A stretch of 64,000 bases of DNA from positions 434,001 to 498,000 of the forward strand of contig NZ_QQBB01000003.1 of the NCBI RefSeq assembly GCF_003350535.1, given 5' to 3'. This document shows positions 8,428-19,616 of the stretch, in pieces. The translations under genes were made by a program, and so were the position numbers. A model generated the notes under the pieces. That model searched no databases. It was not told the DNA's origin and saw only the letters and a list, made by a program, of their open reading frames with translations. How positions within the stretch are numbered: the first letter of the stretch is position 1; each line of letters begins with the position of its first letter. This stretch comes from Microvirga subterranea. GTDB taxonomy: Bacteria; Pseudomonadota; Alphaproteobacteria; Rhizobiales; Beijerinckiaceae.

Positions 8428-9899
8428 TCGATCCCGAGCTTGGCTTTCAGCAGCTCGTTCACGGCCTGCGGGTTGGCCTTGCCGCCCGTCTGCTTCATGA
8501 CCTGGCCGACGAACCAGCCGAGCAGAGTCGGCTTGGCCTTGGCCTGCTCAACCTTCTCGGGATTCGCGGCGATCACCGCATCGCAGGCGGCCTCGATCGC
8601 GCCGGTATCTGTGACCTGCTTCATGCCGCGCTTTTCGACGATCTCGCGCGGATCGCCGCCCTCGGTGAAGACGATCTCGAACAGGTCTTTGGCGATCTTG
8701 CCGGAGATCACGTTCTCGCCGATCAGGTCGACGATGGCGCCGAGCTGGGCGGCCGAGACCGGCGAGGAGGAGATGTCCTTGCCCTCCTTGTTCAGGCGCC
8801 CGAACAGCTCGTTGATGATCCAGTTCGCGGCGGCCTTGCCGTCACGGCCCTTGGCTACCTCCTCGAAGAAGTCGGCGGAGGCGCGCTCGGCCACCAGGAC
8901 GCTGGCGTCGTAGGCCGAGAGGCCGTAATCGCCCATGAAGCGGGCCTTCTTCTCGTCGGGCAGCTCCGGCAGGTGCTGGGCGAGCTCGTCCACGTAGGCC
9001 TGGTCGAATTCGAGCGGCAGCAGGTCCGGATCGGGGAAGTAGCGGTAGTCGTGCGCCTCTTCCTTCGAGCGCATGGAGCGGGTCTCGCCCTTGCCCGGAT
9101 CGTAGAGGCGCGTCTCTTGCTCGATCACGCCGCCGTCCTCCAGGATGCCGATCTGCCGGCGCGCCTCGTATTCGATCGCCTGGCCGATGAAGCGGATGGA
9201 GTTGACGTTCTTGATCTCGCAGCGGGTGCCGAACTCCTCGCCGGGGCGGCGCACCGACACGTTCACGTCGGCGCGGAGATTGCCCTTGTCCATGTCGCCG
9301 TCGCAGGTGCCGAGATAGCGCAGGATCGTGCGCAGCTTGGTCACGTAGGCGCGCGCCTCGTCGGACGAGCGCAGGTCGGGCTTCGAGACGATCTCCATCA
9401 GGGCCACGCCCGAGCGGTTGAGATCGACGAAGCTCATGGTCGGGTGCAGGTCGTGGATCGACTTGCCCGCATCCTGCTCCAGGTGCAGGCGCTCGATGCG
9501 GACCGTGATCGTCTCGCCGCTCTCGGGCACGTCGACGATGACCTCGCCCTCGCCCACGATAGGGCTCTTGTACTGGCTGATCTGATAGCCCTGCGGCAGG
9601 TCCGGGTAGAAATAATTCTTCCGGTCGAACGTGCTCTTGAGGTTGATCTGCGCCTTGAGGCCCAGGCCGGTGCGGATCGCCTGGCGCACGCACTCCTCGT
9701 TGATCACGGGGAGCATGCCGGGCATGGCCGCGTCGACCAGCGAGACGTGGCTGTTCGGATCCCCGCCGAAGGCGGTCGAGGCGCCCGAGAACAGCTTCGC
9801 CTGGCTCGTCACCTGGGCGTGGATCTCCATGCCGATGACGATCTCCCAATCGCCTGTCGCGCCTTTGATGAGTTTCTTGGGATTGACCGGAGCGTTCAT
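8424..9899 (-). CDS. gatB: Aspartyl/glutamyl-tRNA(Asn/Gln) amidotransferase subunit B
   Basis: A 491-residue GatB. The N-terminal kinase-like domain begins [24 protein letters not shown] and includes [17 protein letters not shown] and the metal/tRNA-acceptor region [10 protein letters not shown]. The C-terminal helical and YqeY-like tail domain (from about 300) ends in [17 protein letters not shown], which contacts the tRNA D-loop. GatB binds mischarged Glu-tRNA(Gln) or Asp-tRNA(Asn) and activates the side chain for amidation with ammonia from GatA. The reading frame extends upstream, but ATG 9899 gives the family start. It is separate from gatCA (12.4-14.3 kb). Confidence 0.97.
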   Translation of the reverse strand: MNAPVNPKKLIKGATGDWEIVIGMEIHAQVTSQAKLFSGASTAFGGDPNSHVSLVDAAMPGMLPVINEECVRQAIRTGLGLKAQINLKSTFDRKNYFYPDLPQGYQISQYKSPIVGEGEVIVDVPESGETITVRIERLHLEQDAGKSIHDLHPTMSFVDLNRSGVALMEIVSKPDLRSSDEARAYVTKLRTILRYLGTCDGDMDKGNLRADVNVSVRRPGEEFGTRCEIKNVNSIRFIGQAIEYEARRQIGILEDGGVIEQETRLYDPGKGETRSMRSKEEAHDYRYFPDPDLLPLEFDQAYVDELAQHLPELPDEKKARFMGDYGLSAYDASVLVAERASADFFEEVAKGRDGKAAANWIINELFGRLNKEGKDISSSPVSAAQLGAIVDLIGENVISGKIAKDLFEIVFTEGGDPREIVEKRGMKQVTDTGAIEAACDAVIAANPEKVEQAKAKPTLLGWFVGQVMKQTGGKANPQAVNELLKAKLGIE

Positions 9900-10123
9900 G
9901 ACGTCTCGCGCCTTTAATATCTCGTCGTTTCCAGCCCGGAGTAAGTGCCAGAGGGCATCCGGGTCAACCCCTTTCGAACCTGAACATCCGTTCAGATTTC
10001 CTGATGAACGGTTAAGATTATTTTTGCTTTGTTCACAGCTATTTACAATAATTGTCAAGCTGCCATGAAACCGCATCGGAGATAGGGCGTTGTCGGGTAG
10101 GTAAAACGGTCAAGGAGTTAACA

Positions 10124-10441
10124 ATGGCTATGGATCCCATCGATCGCGAGCCCAACGTTTACAATCGCGAGACGAATGTCTACGAGCGTGAAGGTCGTGG
10201 TTCGAACACACTTGCTTACCTGATCGGCGGTCTTGTTATCGCTCTCGGCTTGCTGGCCTTCCTGTTCTATGACGGCGGCGACCGTGAGCCGAGCACCACC
10301 GGCAGCACCGCAACGCAGACCGAGTCGACAACCAAGCCCGGCGCGACCGGTTCCGGCTCGACCAGCGCTCCGGCGACCCCGGCTTCTCCGTCGACGACGG
10401 CTCCGGCGGCCCCGGCTTCCCCGGCCGCTCCCAAGCCCTAA
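10124..10441 (+). CDS. Small single-pass membrane protein with Pro/Ala/Ser/Thr-rich tail
   Basis: A 105-residue protein with a hydrophilic N-terminus containing a repeated motif (NVYNRET then NVYEREG), one transmembrane helix (about residues 30-48), then a low-complexity tail rich in Thr, Ser, Ala and Pro. The topology is probably N-in with the tail in the periplasm. The function is unknown; it resembles small envelope proteins common in Rhizobiales. A clear AAGGAG site lies 7 nt before the ATG. The gene is divergent from gatB, and the 224 nt between them are AT-rich near 10000-10060, so promoters for both are likely there. A strong terminator follows. Confidence 0.75.
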   Translation: MAMDPIDREPNVYNRETNVYEREGRGSNTLAYLIGGLVIALGLLAFLFYDGGDREPSTTGSTATQTESTTKPGATGSGSTSAPATPASPSTTAPAAPASPAAPKP

Positions 10442-10475
10442 GCTTGCGTCTCGCGTAAAGAGTATGCGTCACAAA

Positions 10476-10504
10476 GGGTCTGACCTTCGGGTCAGGCCCT
10501 TTTT
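10476..10504 (+). terminator. Intrinsic terminator
   Basis: A 10-bp stem (GGGTCTGACC with GGTCAGGCCC, one G-T pair) closed by a TTCG tetraloop and followed by TTTTT. It lies 34 nt after the stop of the small membrane protein gene, ends that transcript, and also separates it from the convergent DMT exporter gene. Confidence 0.93.
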
Positions 10505-10513
10505 GCTGCGCCG

Positions 10514-11434
10514 TCAGGCCGCCCTCAGGGTGGCTGGGCGCCTGTCCGGCATCGTCATCAGGGTGACCCCGACGAGAATGCAGCCGAGGCCGATCCACGC
10601 CGTGGGCGGCAGCCGCTCCCCAAGAAAGTAGGCCCCGATGGCCACGCCGATCGGCGCCCGCAGGTAGGCCTGGGCGGTGGCTCCGACCGACCCGAGCGTG
10701 CGGATCAGGCGGAAATAGATCGCGAAGGCTGCCGCGGTCGAGAACAGGGCGAGGCCGACGAGACCCAAGAGCGAGGAGCTCGACGGCTCGAGCGTCCAGG
10801 GCCGGTCGACGATGAGGCTCACCGGGATCAGGAGAGCAGCACCCGAGACGAGGGATCCGGCGGCGGGCACCATCGGATCCAGATCCTTGAAGCCCTTGCC
10901 GAAGATGGCCGCCCCCGCATAGCAGATCGTCGCCCCGACCACTGCGAGCTGGCCGACGAGTTCCTGCCCCACATGGGAAAAGGCCTGCGCACCGACGATG
11001 ACCGTGGTCCCCGCAAGACCGATGATTACGCCGGCCATCTTCCGGTGCGACGTCGCCTCATGGCGCACCCAGAGCGCCGTGATCAGGAAGGTGAAGACCG
11101 GCGTCATCGAGTTGAGGATGACGGCAAGCCCCGCATCGACGGATGTCTCGGCCCATGCGATCAACGTGAACGGAATCGCGCTGTTGAGACAGGCCTGCAC
11201 GGTGAACCGCCCCCAGGTCGCCCGGTCCCGAGGCATGCGGATCCCCCTCGCCAGCAGGATGACGAGCAGCACGGCGCCCGCCAGGATCGTGCGGCCGGCG
11301 ATCAGCGTCACGGGCGGGATCGTCTCGATGCCGAGCTTGATGAAGGTGTAGGACGCCCCCCACAGGGTCGCGAGCGCTGCCAGCAGGGAAAGCTCGACGA
11401 TGTAGTTGGGGGATTGAGGTGCCTTCGGTGCCAT
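10514..11434 (-). CDS. DMT-superfamily (EamA) transporter
   Basis: A 306-residue inner-membrane protein with ten predicted helices in two EamA repeats (about residues 12-145 and 158-292). The first repeat has ATLWGASYTFIKLGIETIPPVTLIAGR, the second AQAYLRAPIGVAIGAYFLGERLPPTAWIGLGCILVGV, both family signatures. Such proteins export amino acids or other metabolites, or permeate drugs; the cargo cannot be told from sequence. It stands alone between convergent and divergent neighbours, and the 200 nt upstream show nothing I can name. Confidence 0.9.
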   Translation of the reverse strand: MAPKAPQSPNYIVELSLLAALATLWGASYTFIKLGIETIPPVTLIAGRTILAGAVLLVILLARGIRMPRDRATWGRFTVQACLNSAIPFTLIAWAETSVDAGLAVILNSMTPVFTFLITALWVRHEATSHRKMAGVIIGLAGTTVIVGAQAFSHVGQELVGQLAVVGATICYAGAAIFGKGFKDLDPMVPAAGSLVSGAALLIPVSLIVDRPWTLEPSSSSLLGLVGLALFSTAAAFAIYFRLIRTLGSVGATAQAYLRAPIGVAIGAYFLGERLPPTAWIGLGCILVGVTLMTMPDRRPATLRAA

Positions 11435-11634
11435 GATCGCTGCCTGCCGTGTCCGTTTCGGGCTGGCGGCAACCTGTCATGTCCGGGCCTTCCTGTCGCC
11501 CGGCAACGCTTCGGTCCCGGTCGAAGTATAGTGGGTAAGAGGCTCGCCGGCCGAGGCGCGGAACAAAGCTGCGCTGCTGACAATTACGACCTTGCCAGCG
11601 TCATTGGCCAAGCTGTGAACCGGGAGACTCCACG

Positions 11635-12162
11635 ATGGCGAACAAGGCAAGCTTCACCCCCGAGGAATGGGCGCGTGTCGCCGCGAGCCCGATGATCGTG
11701 AGCATGGCCATTACGGCGGCTGACCCGAGCGGCCTTTGGGGCCTCCTGAAGGAATCCATGTCCGGTGGGTGGGCGCTGCTCGCCGCCAAGCAGGACGCGA
11801 ATGCGAACCCGCTCGTGAAGGCGGTCGCGGACGACATCGCCGACCCCACGACCCGCGACGCGGTCCGGACCTCGTTTCAGGACCGCTTCAAGGGGAGCCA
11901 GTTCGCTGACGTGAAGACCAAGGCGATCGACGAACTGCGCGCCGTCTCGGGGATTCTGGACACAAAGGCGCCGGAGGATGCCGCCGCCTTCAAGGGATGG
12001 CTGCGCGAAGTGGCCCAGAAAGCCGCAGAGGCCGGAAACGAGGGTGGATTCCTGGGCTTCGGCGGCGTGGCGGTGAGCGACGCCGAGAAGGCGACCCTGG
12101 CGGAGATCTCGACGGCGCTCGGCCCCTCGGCGAACCCACAGGCCGGGATCGCCGAAACCTAA
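11635..12162 (+). CDS. Conserved hypothetical protein (helical, GGFLGFGG motif)
   Basis: A 175-residue soluble, Ala-rich and mostly helical protein. The C-terminal third has a glycine loop (EGGFLGFGGVAVSDAE) followed by KATLAEISTALG, a combination I know from many bacterial hypothetical proteins of this size, where no function is established. No signal peptide or membrane segment is present. It starts MANKASFTPEEWARV. It overlaps the end of the convergent membrane protein gene by four bases. Confidence 0.75.
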   Translation: MANKASFTPEEWARVAASPMIVSMAITAADPSGLWGLLKESMSGGWALLAAKQDANANPLVKAVADDIADPTTRDAVRTSFQDRFKGSQFADVKTKAIDELRAVSGILDTKAPEDAAAFKGWLREVAQKAAEAGNEGGFLGFGGVAVSDAEKATLAEISTALGPSANPQAGIAET

Positions 12163-12452
12163 CGCTTTACCACTCGCCGCACCGCATAGGCGCCGCCGGC
12201 CCAGATCAGGGCGGCGGCGATCCGCACCGGGAACAGGGTCGGCAGGTCGGCCCTTACGGGCGCGACCCACGGGATGCCGATGCTGGTGAATATCCAGGAC
12301 ACGAGCACCGAGGCGACGAGCGCTGCGATGGCGGCGATGAAGACCTTGCCGAGCTGATCGGCCTTCCAGCCGAGCCAGACCGCCACCAGGATCAGGACCG
12401 GATCGAAGGCCGCGAGCAGCCAGACCGAAAGCGGGACGCTGGGAGGCGCCAC
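12159..12452 (-). CDS. Small inner-membrane protein downstream of gatA
   Basis: A 97-residue protein with three predicted helices (about residues 8-27, 35-58 and 72-92) and a basic C-terminus (RRVVKR). It starts with GTG one base after the gatA stop (TGAG-GTG arrangement), so it is almost surely translated with gatA. The function is unknown. The tight coupling with gatA is the only contextual clue, and may only reflect transcription convenience. Confidence 0.7.
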   Translation of the reverse strand: MAPPSVPLSVWLLAAFDPVLILVAVWLGWKADQLGKVFIAAIAALVASVLVSWIFTSIGIPWVAPVRADLPTLFPVRIAAALIWAGGAYAVRRVVKR

Positions 12453-12453
12453 C

Positions 12454-13929
12454 TCAGGCCCACCACGGCTGCGGCAGGATGATCCTGCCCGCGGCGTCCT
12501 CGATCACCTGGCCGGCCGCGAAGAGGGTCTCCTCGTCGAAGGCGCGGCCGATGAGCTGGAGGCCGAGGGGCAGCCCCTGCTGGTCGAGACCGGCCGGAAC
12601 GGCGATGCCCGGCAGGCCCGCCATGTTTACGGTGACGGTGAAGATGTCGTTCAGGTACATCTCGACCGGGTCGCCCGAGCCCTTCTCGCCGATCCCGAAG
12701 GCGGCGGACGGGGTGGCGGGCGTCAGGATCGCGTGAACGCCCTTCGCGTAGACCTCCTCGAAGTCCCGCTTGATCAGGGTGCGGATCTTCTGGGCGCGCA
12801 CGTAATAGGCATCGTAATAGCCCGCGGACAGCACGTAGGTGCCGATCATGATGCGGCGCTTGACCTCGCGGCCGAACCCGGCGGCGCGGGTCTTCTCGTA
12901 GAGGTCGACGATGTCCTTGCCGTTCTCGCGCAGACCGTAGCGGACGCCGTCGTAGCGGGCGAGGTTCGAGGAGGCCTCGGCCGGCGCGACGATGTAATAG
13001 GCCGGCAGCGCATATTTCGTGTGCGGCAGGGAGACCTCGACGATCTCGGCGCCGGCGGCGCGCAGCCACTCGGTGCCCTGGTGCCAGAGCTTCTCGATCT
13101 CGGGCGACATGCCGTCGACCCGGTATTCCTTCGGAATGCCGATCTTGAGGCCCTTGACCCCGCGGGAGACGGCCGCCTCGAAATCGGGCACGGGAAGGTC
13201 CGCGCAGGTGGTGTCCTTGGCGTCCGGGCCGGACATGGAGCGCAGCATGATGGCGGCATCCCGCACCGTGCGGGTGATCGGGCCTGCCTGGTCGAGGGAG
13301 GACGCGAAGGCCACCGTGCCCCAGCGCGACACGCGGCCGTAGGTCGGCTTGATCCCGACCGTGCCCGTGAAGGCCGCCGGCTGGCGGATGGAGCCGCCCG
13401 TGTCCGTGGCGGTGGCACCGAGGCACAGATGCGCCGCGACGGCCGCGGCCGAGCCGCCCGAGGAGCCGCCGGGGACCAGATGGGTGCCGTCGTTCCGCCA
13501 GGGCGATACGACCGGTCCGAACGCGCTGGTCTCGTTGGACGAACCCATGGCGAACTCGTCCATGTTGAGCTTGCCGAGCATCACGGCGCCGTCGTTCCAG
13601 AGGTTCCGGGTGACGGTGGACTCGTAAGGCGGGTTGAAGTTGCCGAGGATCTTGGAGCCGGCGGTCGAGACCACGCCCTCGGTGCAGAACAGGTCCTTGA
13701 TGCCGAGCGGGATGCCTTCCAGCGCCCTGCCCTCGCCCTTAGCGAGCTTCTCGTCCGACGCCTTCGCCATGGCGAGCGCCTTCTCGGGCGTCTCCAGCAC
13801 ATAGGCGTTGAGCGCCCTCGCCTTCGCGATGGCGTCCACATGGGCCTGGGCCAGCTCCGTGGCGGAGAAGGACTTGGCCTTCAGGCCGTCGCGGGCCTCG
13901 GAAATGGTGAGATGGGTCAGTTCGGTCAC
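12454..13929 (-). CDS. gatA: Aspartyl/glutamyl-tRNA(Asn/Gln) amidotransferase subunit A
   Basis: A 491-residue amidase-signature enzyme. The Ser-cisSer-Lys triad is visible: Lys 78 in [11 protein letters not shown], the cis-Ser of [10 protein letters not shown] (156/157) and nucleophile Ser 180 in [12 protein letters not shown]. GatA hydrolyses glutamine and passes ammonia to GatB, giving Gln-tRNA(Gln) or Asn-tRNA(Asn). gatC lies upstream on the same strand, separated by 117 nt that hold a palindromic repeat (copy C), so the gatC-gatA pair is one unit with an inserted repeat. Confidence 0.97.
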   Translation of the reverse strand: MTELTHLTISEARDGLKAKSFSATELAQAHVDAIAKARALNAYVLETPEKALAMAKASDEKLAKGEGRALEGIPLGIKDLFCTEGVVSTAGSKILGNFNPPYESTVTRNLWNDGAVMLGKLNMDEFAMGSSNETSAFGPVVSPWRNDGTHLVPGGSSGGSAAAVAAHLCLGATATDTGGSIRQPAAFTGTVGIKPTYGRVSRWGTVAFASSLDQAGPITRTVRDAAIMLRSMSGPDAKDTTCADLPVPDFEAAVSRGVKGLKIGIPKEYRVDGMSPEIEKLWHQGTEWLRAAGAEIVEVSLPHTKYALPAYYIVAPAEASSNLARYDGVRYGLRENGKDIVDLYEKTRAAGFGREVKRRIMIGTYVLSAGYYDAYYVRAQKIRTLIKRDFEEVYAKGVHAILTPATPSAAFGIGEKGSGDPVEMYLNDIFTVTVNMAGLPGIAVPAGLDQQGLPLGLQLIGRAFDEETLFAAGQVIEDAAGRIILPQPWWA

Positions 13930-13940
13930 GGGATCATCCT

Positions 13941-14043
13941 GTCATCCCGGACGCTGCCCTGCAGCGATCCGGGATCGTCTGGAAGAAAGTACTGGTTTGC
14001 GCGATCCCGGCTGTTTCGCTTCCGCTCCGGCCGGGATGACGGG
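13941..14043. repeat. Dispersed palindromic intergenic repeat, copy C (between gatC and gatA)
   Basis: GTCATCCCGG (13941-13950) and CCGGGATGAC (14031-14040) are perfect 10-bp terminal inverted repeats. The inside carries more GATCCGGGATC-like short inverted pieces. The ends match those of copies A and B, the middle differs. It sits between gatC and gatA in the same transcript and should fold in the mRNA. Confidence 0.75.
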
Positions 14044-14046
14044 TTC

Positions 14047-14334
14047 TTACTCCACCACCTTCGGCACGAGGAAGAAGTTGTCCTCGGTGGCGGGGGCGTT
14101 CCGGACGATCTTGTCCGCATAGCCGCCATCCGTGATGCCGTCCTGGCGCTTCTTCATGCTCATGGGCGTCACGGAGGTCATCGGCTCGACCCCGTCCACG
14201 TTCACCTCGTTGAGCTGCTCGACGAAGGACAGGATGGCGTTGAGTTCGCCCTGGAGGTGCGGCACCTCCTCGTCCGTCACCGCGATGCGCGCCAGATGGG
14301 CGATGCGCCGAACCGTTTTCTGATCGACCGACAT
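14047..14334 (-). CDS. gatC: Aspartyl/glutamyl-tRNA(Asn/Gln) amidotransferase subunit C
   Basis: A 95-residue GatC. It opens with [22 protein letters not shown], the helical start that wraps GatA, and continues with [25 protein letters not shown] and the C-terminal [17 protein letters not shown], all family hallmarks. GatC clamps GatA to GatB in the GatCAB complex. It is the first gene of the gatC-gatA unit. Confidence 0.96.
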   Translation of the reverse strand: MSVDQKTVRRIAHLARIAVTDEEVPHLQGELNAILSFVEQLNEVNVDGVEPMTSVTPMSMKKRQDGITDGGYADKIVRNAPATEDNFFLVPKVVE

Positions 14335-14414
14335 GGATGGCCAAACCCCTTGATGCAGTTGGGCGGGCTATAACACCCGCCCGCCAAGGGGTGCAACGGC
14401 GGATGTGCCCCTCC

Positions 14415-14518
14415 TGTCATCCCCGGCCGAACGAAGTGAGGGGAAGGGGAGCCAGCCTCCAGTCCAATGCCATTGATCCCCCTTCCCGGCCCTTCGGGCC
14501 GCCGGGGATGACACGGGA
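14415..14518. repeat. Dispersed palindromic intergenic repeat, copy B
   Basis: TGTCATCCCCGGCCG at the left and GCCGGGGATGACACGGG at the right are inverted repeats. Inside lies CGGCCCTTCGGGCCG, a hairpin with a CTTCGG-type loop. The right half matches copy A at 3271-3384. It occupies the space between the metallo-hydrolase stop and the gatC start region and contains no gene. Confidence 0.75.
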
Positions 14519-14526
14519 AGCAGTGA

Positions 14527-15228
14527 TCACACCCTCACGCCCACGGTCTTGTGCGGCACCACCACCTGGATGCCGGACCCGTCCATGGCGGCCACGAACC
14601 GGTCCGCATTGGGCACGAGGGGCGGGAACGAGCCGTAGTGGCAGGGGATCACCGCCCTGGCGCCGCCGAAGAAGCGCTTGATCGCCAGGGCCGCTACCTC
14701 CGGGCCCATGGTGAAGCGGTCGCCGATGGGGATCATCACCACCTCGGGCTGGTGGATCTCGGCGATGAGGCCCATGTCGCCGAAGATGTCCGTGTCGCCC
14801 ATGTGGTAGACGGTGGGCTCGCCCGGCGCCTTCACGATGAGGCCGTTGGCGTTGCCCAGGGGAAAGTTCACGTCCATCTCCACGAGGCCGGCCGAGTGGT
14901 CGGCCCGCACCATGGTGACGGTGAAGCCGCCCTGGTCCGTGGTGCCGCCCGTGTTCATGGGATCGATGTTCTCGACGCCCTGCTTCGCCAGGTACATGCA
15001 GAGCTCGAAATTGGTCACGACCTTGGCGCCCGTGGCCTTGGCGATGTCCACCGTGTCGCCCACGTGATCCCCGTGCCCATGGGTGATGAGGATGTGGGTG
15101 ACCCCTTCCGACACCTTGTCCCGGTCCCCCTCGAAGGCTGGGTTGCCGGTGAAGAAGGGATCGAGAAGCACGACCTTGTCGGCGAAATCGAGCCGGAACG
15201 CGGAATGACCGAGCCAGGTGATCTTCAT
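14527..15228 (-). CDS. Metal-dependent hydrolase, UPF0173 (MBL fold)
   Basis: A 233-residue protein of the metallo-beta-lactamase fold. It begins [30 protein letters not shown], and carries the complete HxHxDH motif in [13 protein letters not shown], a later VRADHSAG histidine, [12 protein letters not shown] with the bridging Asp, and a C-terminal CHYGSFPPL histidine. Two metal ions are expected. UPF0173 proteins have no agreed substrate. It is cytosolic, with no signal peptide, and probably monocistronic. Confidence 0.92.
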   Translation of the reverse strand: MKITWLGHSAFRLDFADKVVLLDPFFTGNPAFEGDRDKVSEGVTHILITHGHGDHVGDTVDIAKATGAKVVTNFELCMYLAKQGVENIDPMNTGGTTDQGGFTVTMVRADHSAGLVEMDVNFPLGNANGLIVKAPGEPTVYHMGDTDIFGDMGLIAEIHQPEVVMIPIGDRFTMGPEVAALAIKRFFGGARAVIPCHYGSFPPLVPNADRFVAAMDGSGIQVVVPHKTVGVRV

Positions 15229-15352
15229 GGCAAACCCTCATGTTCTTGCGATGTGGAGATGGGGCGCGCCCGACCGCCGACCACGTTCGTGAGGAACAAA
15301 AGTCGGCACGGGGTTTTAAAAAGCTAAGCAATAAACCCGCAGGAGGAAAGCC

Positions 15353-16615
15353 ATGCCCCGCTTCCTGGCAAGCCTTGCCGCCGCCACCGGACTGATCGCC
15401 TCCACGGGCGCCTGGGCCGTGGAGATCTCCATCTCCTGCAGCGCGCTCGGCAAGGAGTACGAGATCTGCAAGCAGGGCGTCGACGCCTGGGCCAAGAAGA
15501 CGGGCAACACGGTCAAGATCGTCTCGACCCCGAACTCCGCCACCGAGCGCCTTGCCCTCTACCAGCAGCTCTTCGGAGCCGGGGCCGCCGACATCGACGT
15601 GTTCCAGATCGACGTGGTCTGGACCGGCATCCTCGGCCAGCACCTCGTGGACCTCACCGCCAAGGCGCAAGGGACCATCGACGATCACCTGCCGACCATG
15701 ATCGAGACCAGCCAGGTCGGCGGCAAGCTCATGGCCATGCCCTGGTTCGCCGATGCGGGCCTGCTCTACTACCGCAAGGACCTCTTGGAGAAGTACAAGC
15801 GCCCCGTGCCGCAGGCCTGGGCCGACCTCACCGAGACGGCGCGCCTGATCCAGGAGGGCGAGCGCAAGGACGGCCGCGGCGACTTCTGGGGCTACGTCTG
15901 GCAGGGCCGGGCCTATGAGGGCCTGACCACCAACGCGCTCGAATGGATCGCGTCCTTCAACGGCGGCACCATCGTGGACGCGAAAGGCGAGATCACGGTC
16001 GAGAACCCGAAGGCCGCCGAGGCGCTCAAGCTGGCGGCCGGCTGGGTCGGCACCGTCACGCCGGAGGGCGTGCTCAACTACACGGAGGAAGAATCCCGCG
16101 GCGTCTTCCAGGCCGGAAACGCTGCCTTCATGCGCAACTGGCCCTATGCCTGGGCGCTTGCGCAAGGAGCCGACAGCGCCATCAAGGACAAGGTCGGAAT
16201 CGCGCCCCTGCCGCAGGGCGGGGCGGACGGGCGCCATGCCGGCACGCTCGGCGGCCAGCTCCTCGCCGTGTCGAAATATTCGAAGAAGCAGAACGCGGCC
16301 ATCGATCTCGTCATGTACCTGACGAGCGCGCAGGAGCAGAAGCGCCGCGCCATCGAAGGCTCGTTCAACCCGACGATCGTGAGCCTCTACGGCGATGCCG
16401 ACATCGCCCGCGCCAACCCGTTCATCGGCGACCTCGTGGACGTCTTCACCAACGCGGTCGCCCGCCCGGCCTCCGTGACCGGCGACAACTACAACAAGGT
16501 CTCGAACGAGTTCTTCAACACGGTCCACCTCGTGCTCTCGAAGCGCGCCGAGCCCGACCAGGCGCTCTCGCGGCTCGACCGCGACCTGAAGCGGATCAAG
16601 CGCAGCGGCTGGTAG
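15353..16615 (+). CDS. thuE: Sugar ABC transporter substrate-binding protein, ThuE-like
   Basis: A 420-residue periplasmic binding protein with a signal peptide (1-22, ending GAWA-V). The mature start EISISCSALGKEYEICKQGVDAWAKKTGNTVKIVSTPNS and the DIDVFQIDVVWTGILGQH and MPWFADAGLLYYRKDLLEKY segments match cluster-1 sugar-binding proteins, closest in memory to ThuE, the trehalose/maltose/sucrose binder of Sinorhizobium. It should deliver a disaccharide to the next three gene products. A strong AGGAGGAAA precedes the ATG. The symbol is by resemblance and gene order; a related glucoside transporter (AglE-type) is the main alternative. Confidence 0.85.
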   Translation: MPRFLASLAAATGLIASTGAWAVEISISCSALGKEYEICKQGVDAWAKKTGNTVKIVSTPNSATERLALYQQLFGAGAADIDVFQIDVVWTGILGQHLVDLTAKAQGTIDDHLPTMIETSQVGGKLMAMPWFADAGLLYYRKDLLEKYKRPVPQAWADLTETARLIQEGERKDGRGDFWGYVWQGRAYEGLTTNALEWIASFNGGTIVDAKGEITVENPKAAEALKLAAGWVGTVTPEGVLNYTEEESRGVFQAGNAAFMRNWPYAWALAQGADSAIKDKVGIAPLPQGGADGRHAGTLGGQLLAVSKYSKKQNAAIDLVMYLTSAQEQKRRAIEGSFNPTIVSLYGDADIARANPFIGDLVDVFTNAVARPASVTGDNYNKVSNEFFNTVHLVLSKRAEPDQALSRLDRDLKRIKRSGW

Positions 16616-16619
16616 GCCG

Positions 16620-17591
16620 ATGACCGACGTCACGGCTCCAGGCCTTGCCGGCGCGGCGACGCGGCCACGCGGCCGCGCCTCGTCCCTGACCCGGACACGG
16701 GTGCGCTCCGCCTGGGCCTTCATCGCGCCGGCTCTGGTCGTCCTCGTGCTGGTGGCGGGCTGGCCGCTGGCGCGCACGATCTGGTTCAGCTTCACCGATG
16801 CGGACCTGAACAACTTAAGCGACTACACCTTCATCGGCTTCGAGAACTACCTCGCCAACTACGACGGCGAATGGCTCGGACTGCTCACCGATCCGGACTG
16901 GTGGCGCTCGGTCTGGAACACCCTGTGGTTCACGCTCGTGTCGGTTTCGATCGAGACGGTGCTCGGCATCGTCGTGGCGCTGATCCTCAACGCGCATTTC
17001 CCCGGGCGCGGCATCATGCGCGCCGTCATCCTGATCCCGTGGGCGATCCCGACCGTCGTCTCCGCGAAAATGTGGAACTGGATGCTGCACGACCAGTTCG
17101 GCGTCATCAACGACATGCTGCTGCGCCTCGGCATTATCGCGGCGCCCATCACCTGGACGGCCAATCCCGACACGGCCCTCTGGACCGTCGTGATGGTGGA
17201 CGTGTGGAAGACGACCCCATTCATGGCGCTCCTCATCCTGGCAGCGCTGCAGATGCTGCCGCAGGACATCTACGAGGCCGCGAAGGTGGACGGCGTCCAC
17301 CCCATGCGCGTGTTCTTCCGGGTGACGCTGCCGCTGATCAAGCCGGCGCTCCTCGTGGCGGTCATTTTCCGTGCGCTCGACGCCCTGCGGGTGTTCGACC
17401 TGATCTATGTGCTCACGGCCAATTCCAAGGACACCATGTCCATGTCGGTCTTCGCGCGCCAGCAGCTGGTGGAGTTCCAGGAGGTAGGCTTGGGCTCAGC
17501 CGCCTCGACCCTCATCTTCCTCATCATCGCGCTGCTCGTCGCCGCAACGCTGGTGGCGGGCCGCGTCCGCCTTGGGGAGGAGACGCGATGA
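16620..17591 (+). CDS. thuF: Sugar ABC transporter permease, ThuF/MalF-like
   Basis: A 323-residue inner-membrane permease with a 35-residue basic N-terminal tail and six predicted helices. The EAA loop that docks on the ATPase is seen in [30 protein letters not shown] (about residues 220-248). It forms the channel with the next permease. It begins 4 nt after the binding protein stop, and its own stop overlaps the next start (ATGA), so the operon is tightly coupled. Confidence 0.9.
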   Translation: MTDVTAPGLAGAATRPRGRASSLTRTRVRSAWAFIAPALVVLVLVAGWPLARTIWFSFTDADLNNLSDYTFIGFENYLANYDGEWLGLLTDPDWWRSVWNTLWFTLVSVSIETVLGIVVALILNAHFPGRGIMRAVILIPWAIPTVVSAKMWNWMLHDQFGVINDMLLRLGIIAAPITWTANPDTALWTVVMVDVWKTTPFMALLILAALQMLPQDIYEAAKVDGVHPMRVFFRVTLPLIKPALLVAVIFRALDALRVFDLIYVLTANSKDTMSMSVFARQQLVEFQEVGLGSAASTLIFLIIALLVAATLVAGRVRLGEETR

Positions 17592-18412
17592 AGGTCCTCA
17601 CGCGGATCGGCTTCTGGCTCCTCGTCGCGGCGATCGCGCTGTTCTCGCTGTTTCCGTTCTACTACGCGGTGATCTCGTCCTTCCGGTCGGGGGCAGACCT
17701 CTTCACCGTGGCATATGTCCCCGAGAGCTTCGATCTCTCGAACTACTTTGCGGTCTTCCAGCGCCAGCCCTTCGGGCGGAACATCCTCAACTCCATCATC
17801 GTGGCGGGCGCGGTCGTCGCGGTCTCGCTGGCGCTCGGCATCACGGCCGCTTACGCCTTCGGGCGCATCGCGTTTCGCGGCCGCTCGCTGCTGCTCATGA
17901 CGATCCTCGGCGTCTCCATGTTTCCGCAGGTCGCGGTGCTGTCGGGCATGTTCGAGCTCATCCGAAGCCTCGGCCTTTACAACACCCTGCCCGGCTTGAT
18001 CCTCGCCAACCTCATGCTCACCCTGCCCTTCACGACCTGGGTGCTCACCACCTTCATGCGCGAGATGCCGAAGGAGATCGAGGAGGCCGCCTTCGTGGAC
18101 GGCGCGACGCCATGGATCGTGGTGCGCCGCGTGTTCCTGCCGCTCATGGCTCCGGCGGCCGTCACCACGGGGCTCCTCGCCTTCATCGTGTCGTGGAACG
18201 AGTTCCTGTTCGCCCTCACCTTCACGCTCACCAACGAGCGTCGCACCGTGCCGCCCGCCATCGCGCTGATGACCGGCAGCACCGCCTACGAGCTGCCCTG
18301 GGGCACGATCATGGCGGCCTCCGTCATCGTCACCCTGCCGATCATCGCGCTGGTGCTGGTCTTCCAGCGCAAGATCGTGGCCGGGCTCACCGCGGGCGCG
18401 GTCAAAGGCTGA
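17588..18412 (+). CDS. thuG: Sugar ABC transporter permease, ThuG/MalG-like
   Basis: A 274-residue inner-membrane permease with six helices. The first helix is at residues 9-28 ([19 protein letters not shown]), and the EAA loop reads [27 protein letters not shown]. The C-terminal helix ends in [16 protein letters not shown], a very common MalG-type ending. It pairs with the preceding permease to form the membrane channel for the disaccharide. The ATGA start overlaps the upstream stop. Confidence 0.9.
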   Translation: MKVLTRIGFWLLVAAIALFSLFPFYYAVISSFRSGADLFTVAYVPESFDLSNYFAVFQRQPFGRNILNSIIVAGAVVAVSLALGITAAYAFGRIAFRGRSLLLMTILGVSMFPQVAVLSGMFELIRSLGLYNTLPGLILANLMLTLPFTTWVLTTFMREMPKEIEEAAFVDGATPWIVVRRVFLPLMAPAAVTTGLLAFIVSWNEFLFALTFTLTNERRTVPPAIALMTGSTAYELPWGTIMAASVIVTLPIIALVLVFQRKIVAGLTAGAVKG

Positions 18413-18426
18413 CAAAGGAACCGTCG

Positions 18427-19551
<1,125 letters not shown>

Positions 19552-19616
19552 CCTCTCCCGGGACGACTTGCCGCCGCACTTCCTGTAAGGTGGCCCGACA
19601 GGATGAGGAGGCGGGC

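Noticed and set aside
14417..16813. Long minus-strand open frame across the metallo-hydrolase and thuE genes
   Set aside because: It overlaps two clear genes and mixes unrelated low-complexity sequence; it is a codon-bias shadow.
17572..18426. Possible upstream extension fused to the ThuK ATPase
   Set aside because: The frame before 18427 lies inside thuG in another frame; ATG 18427 gives the family start after a short spacer.
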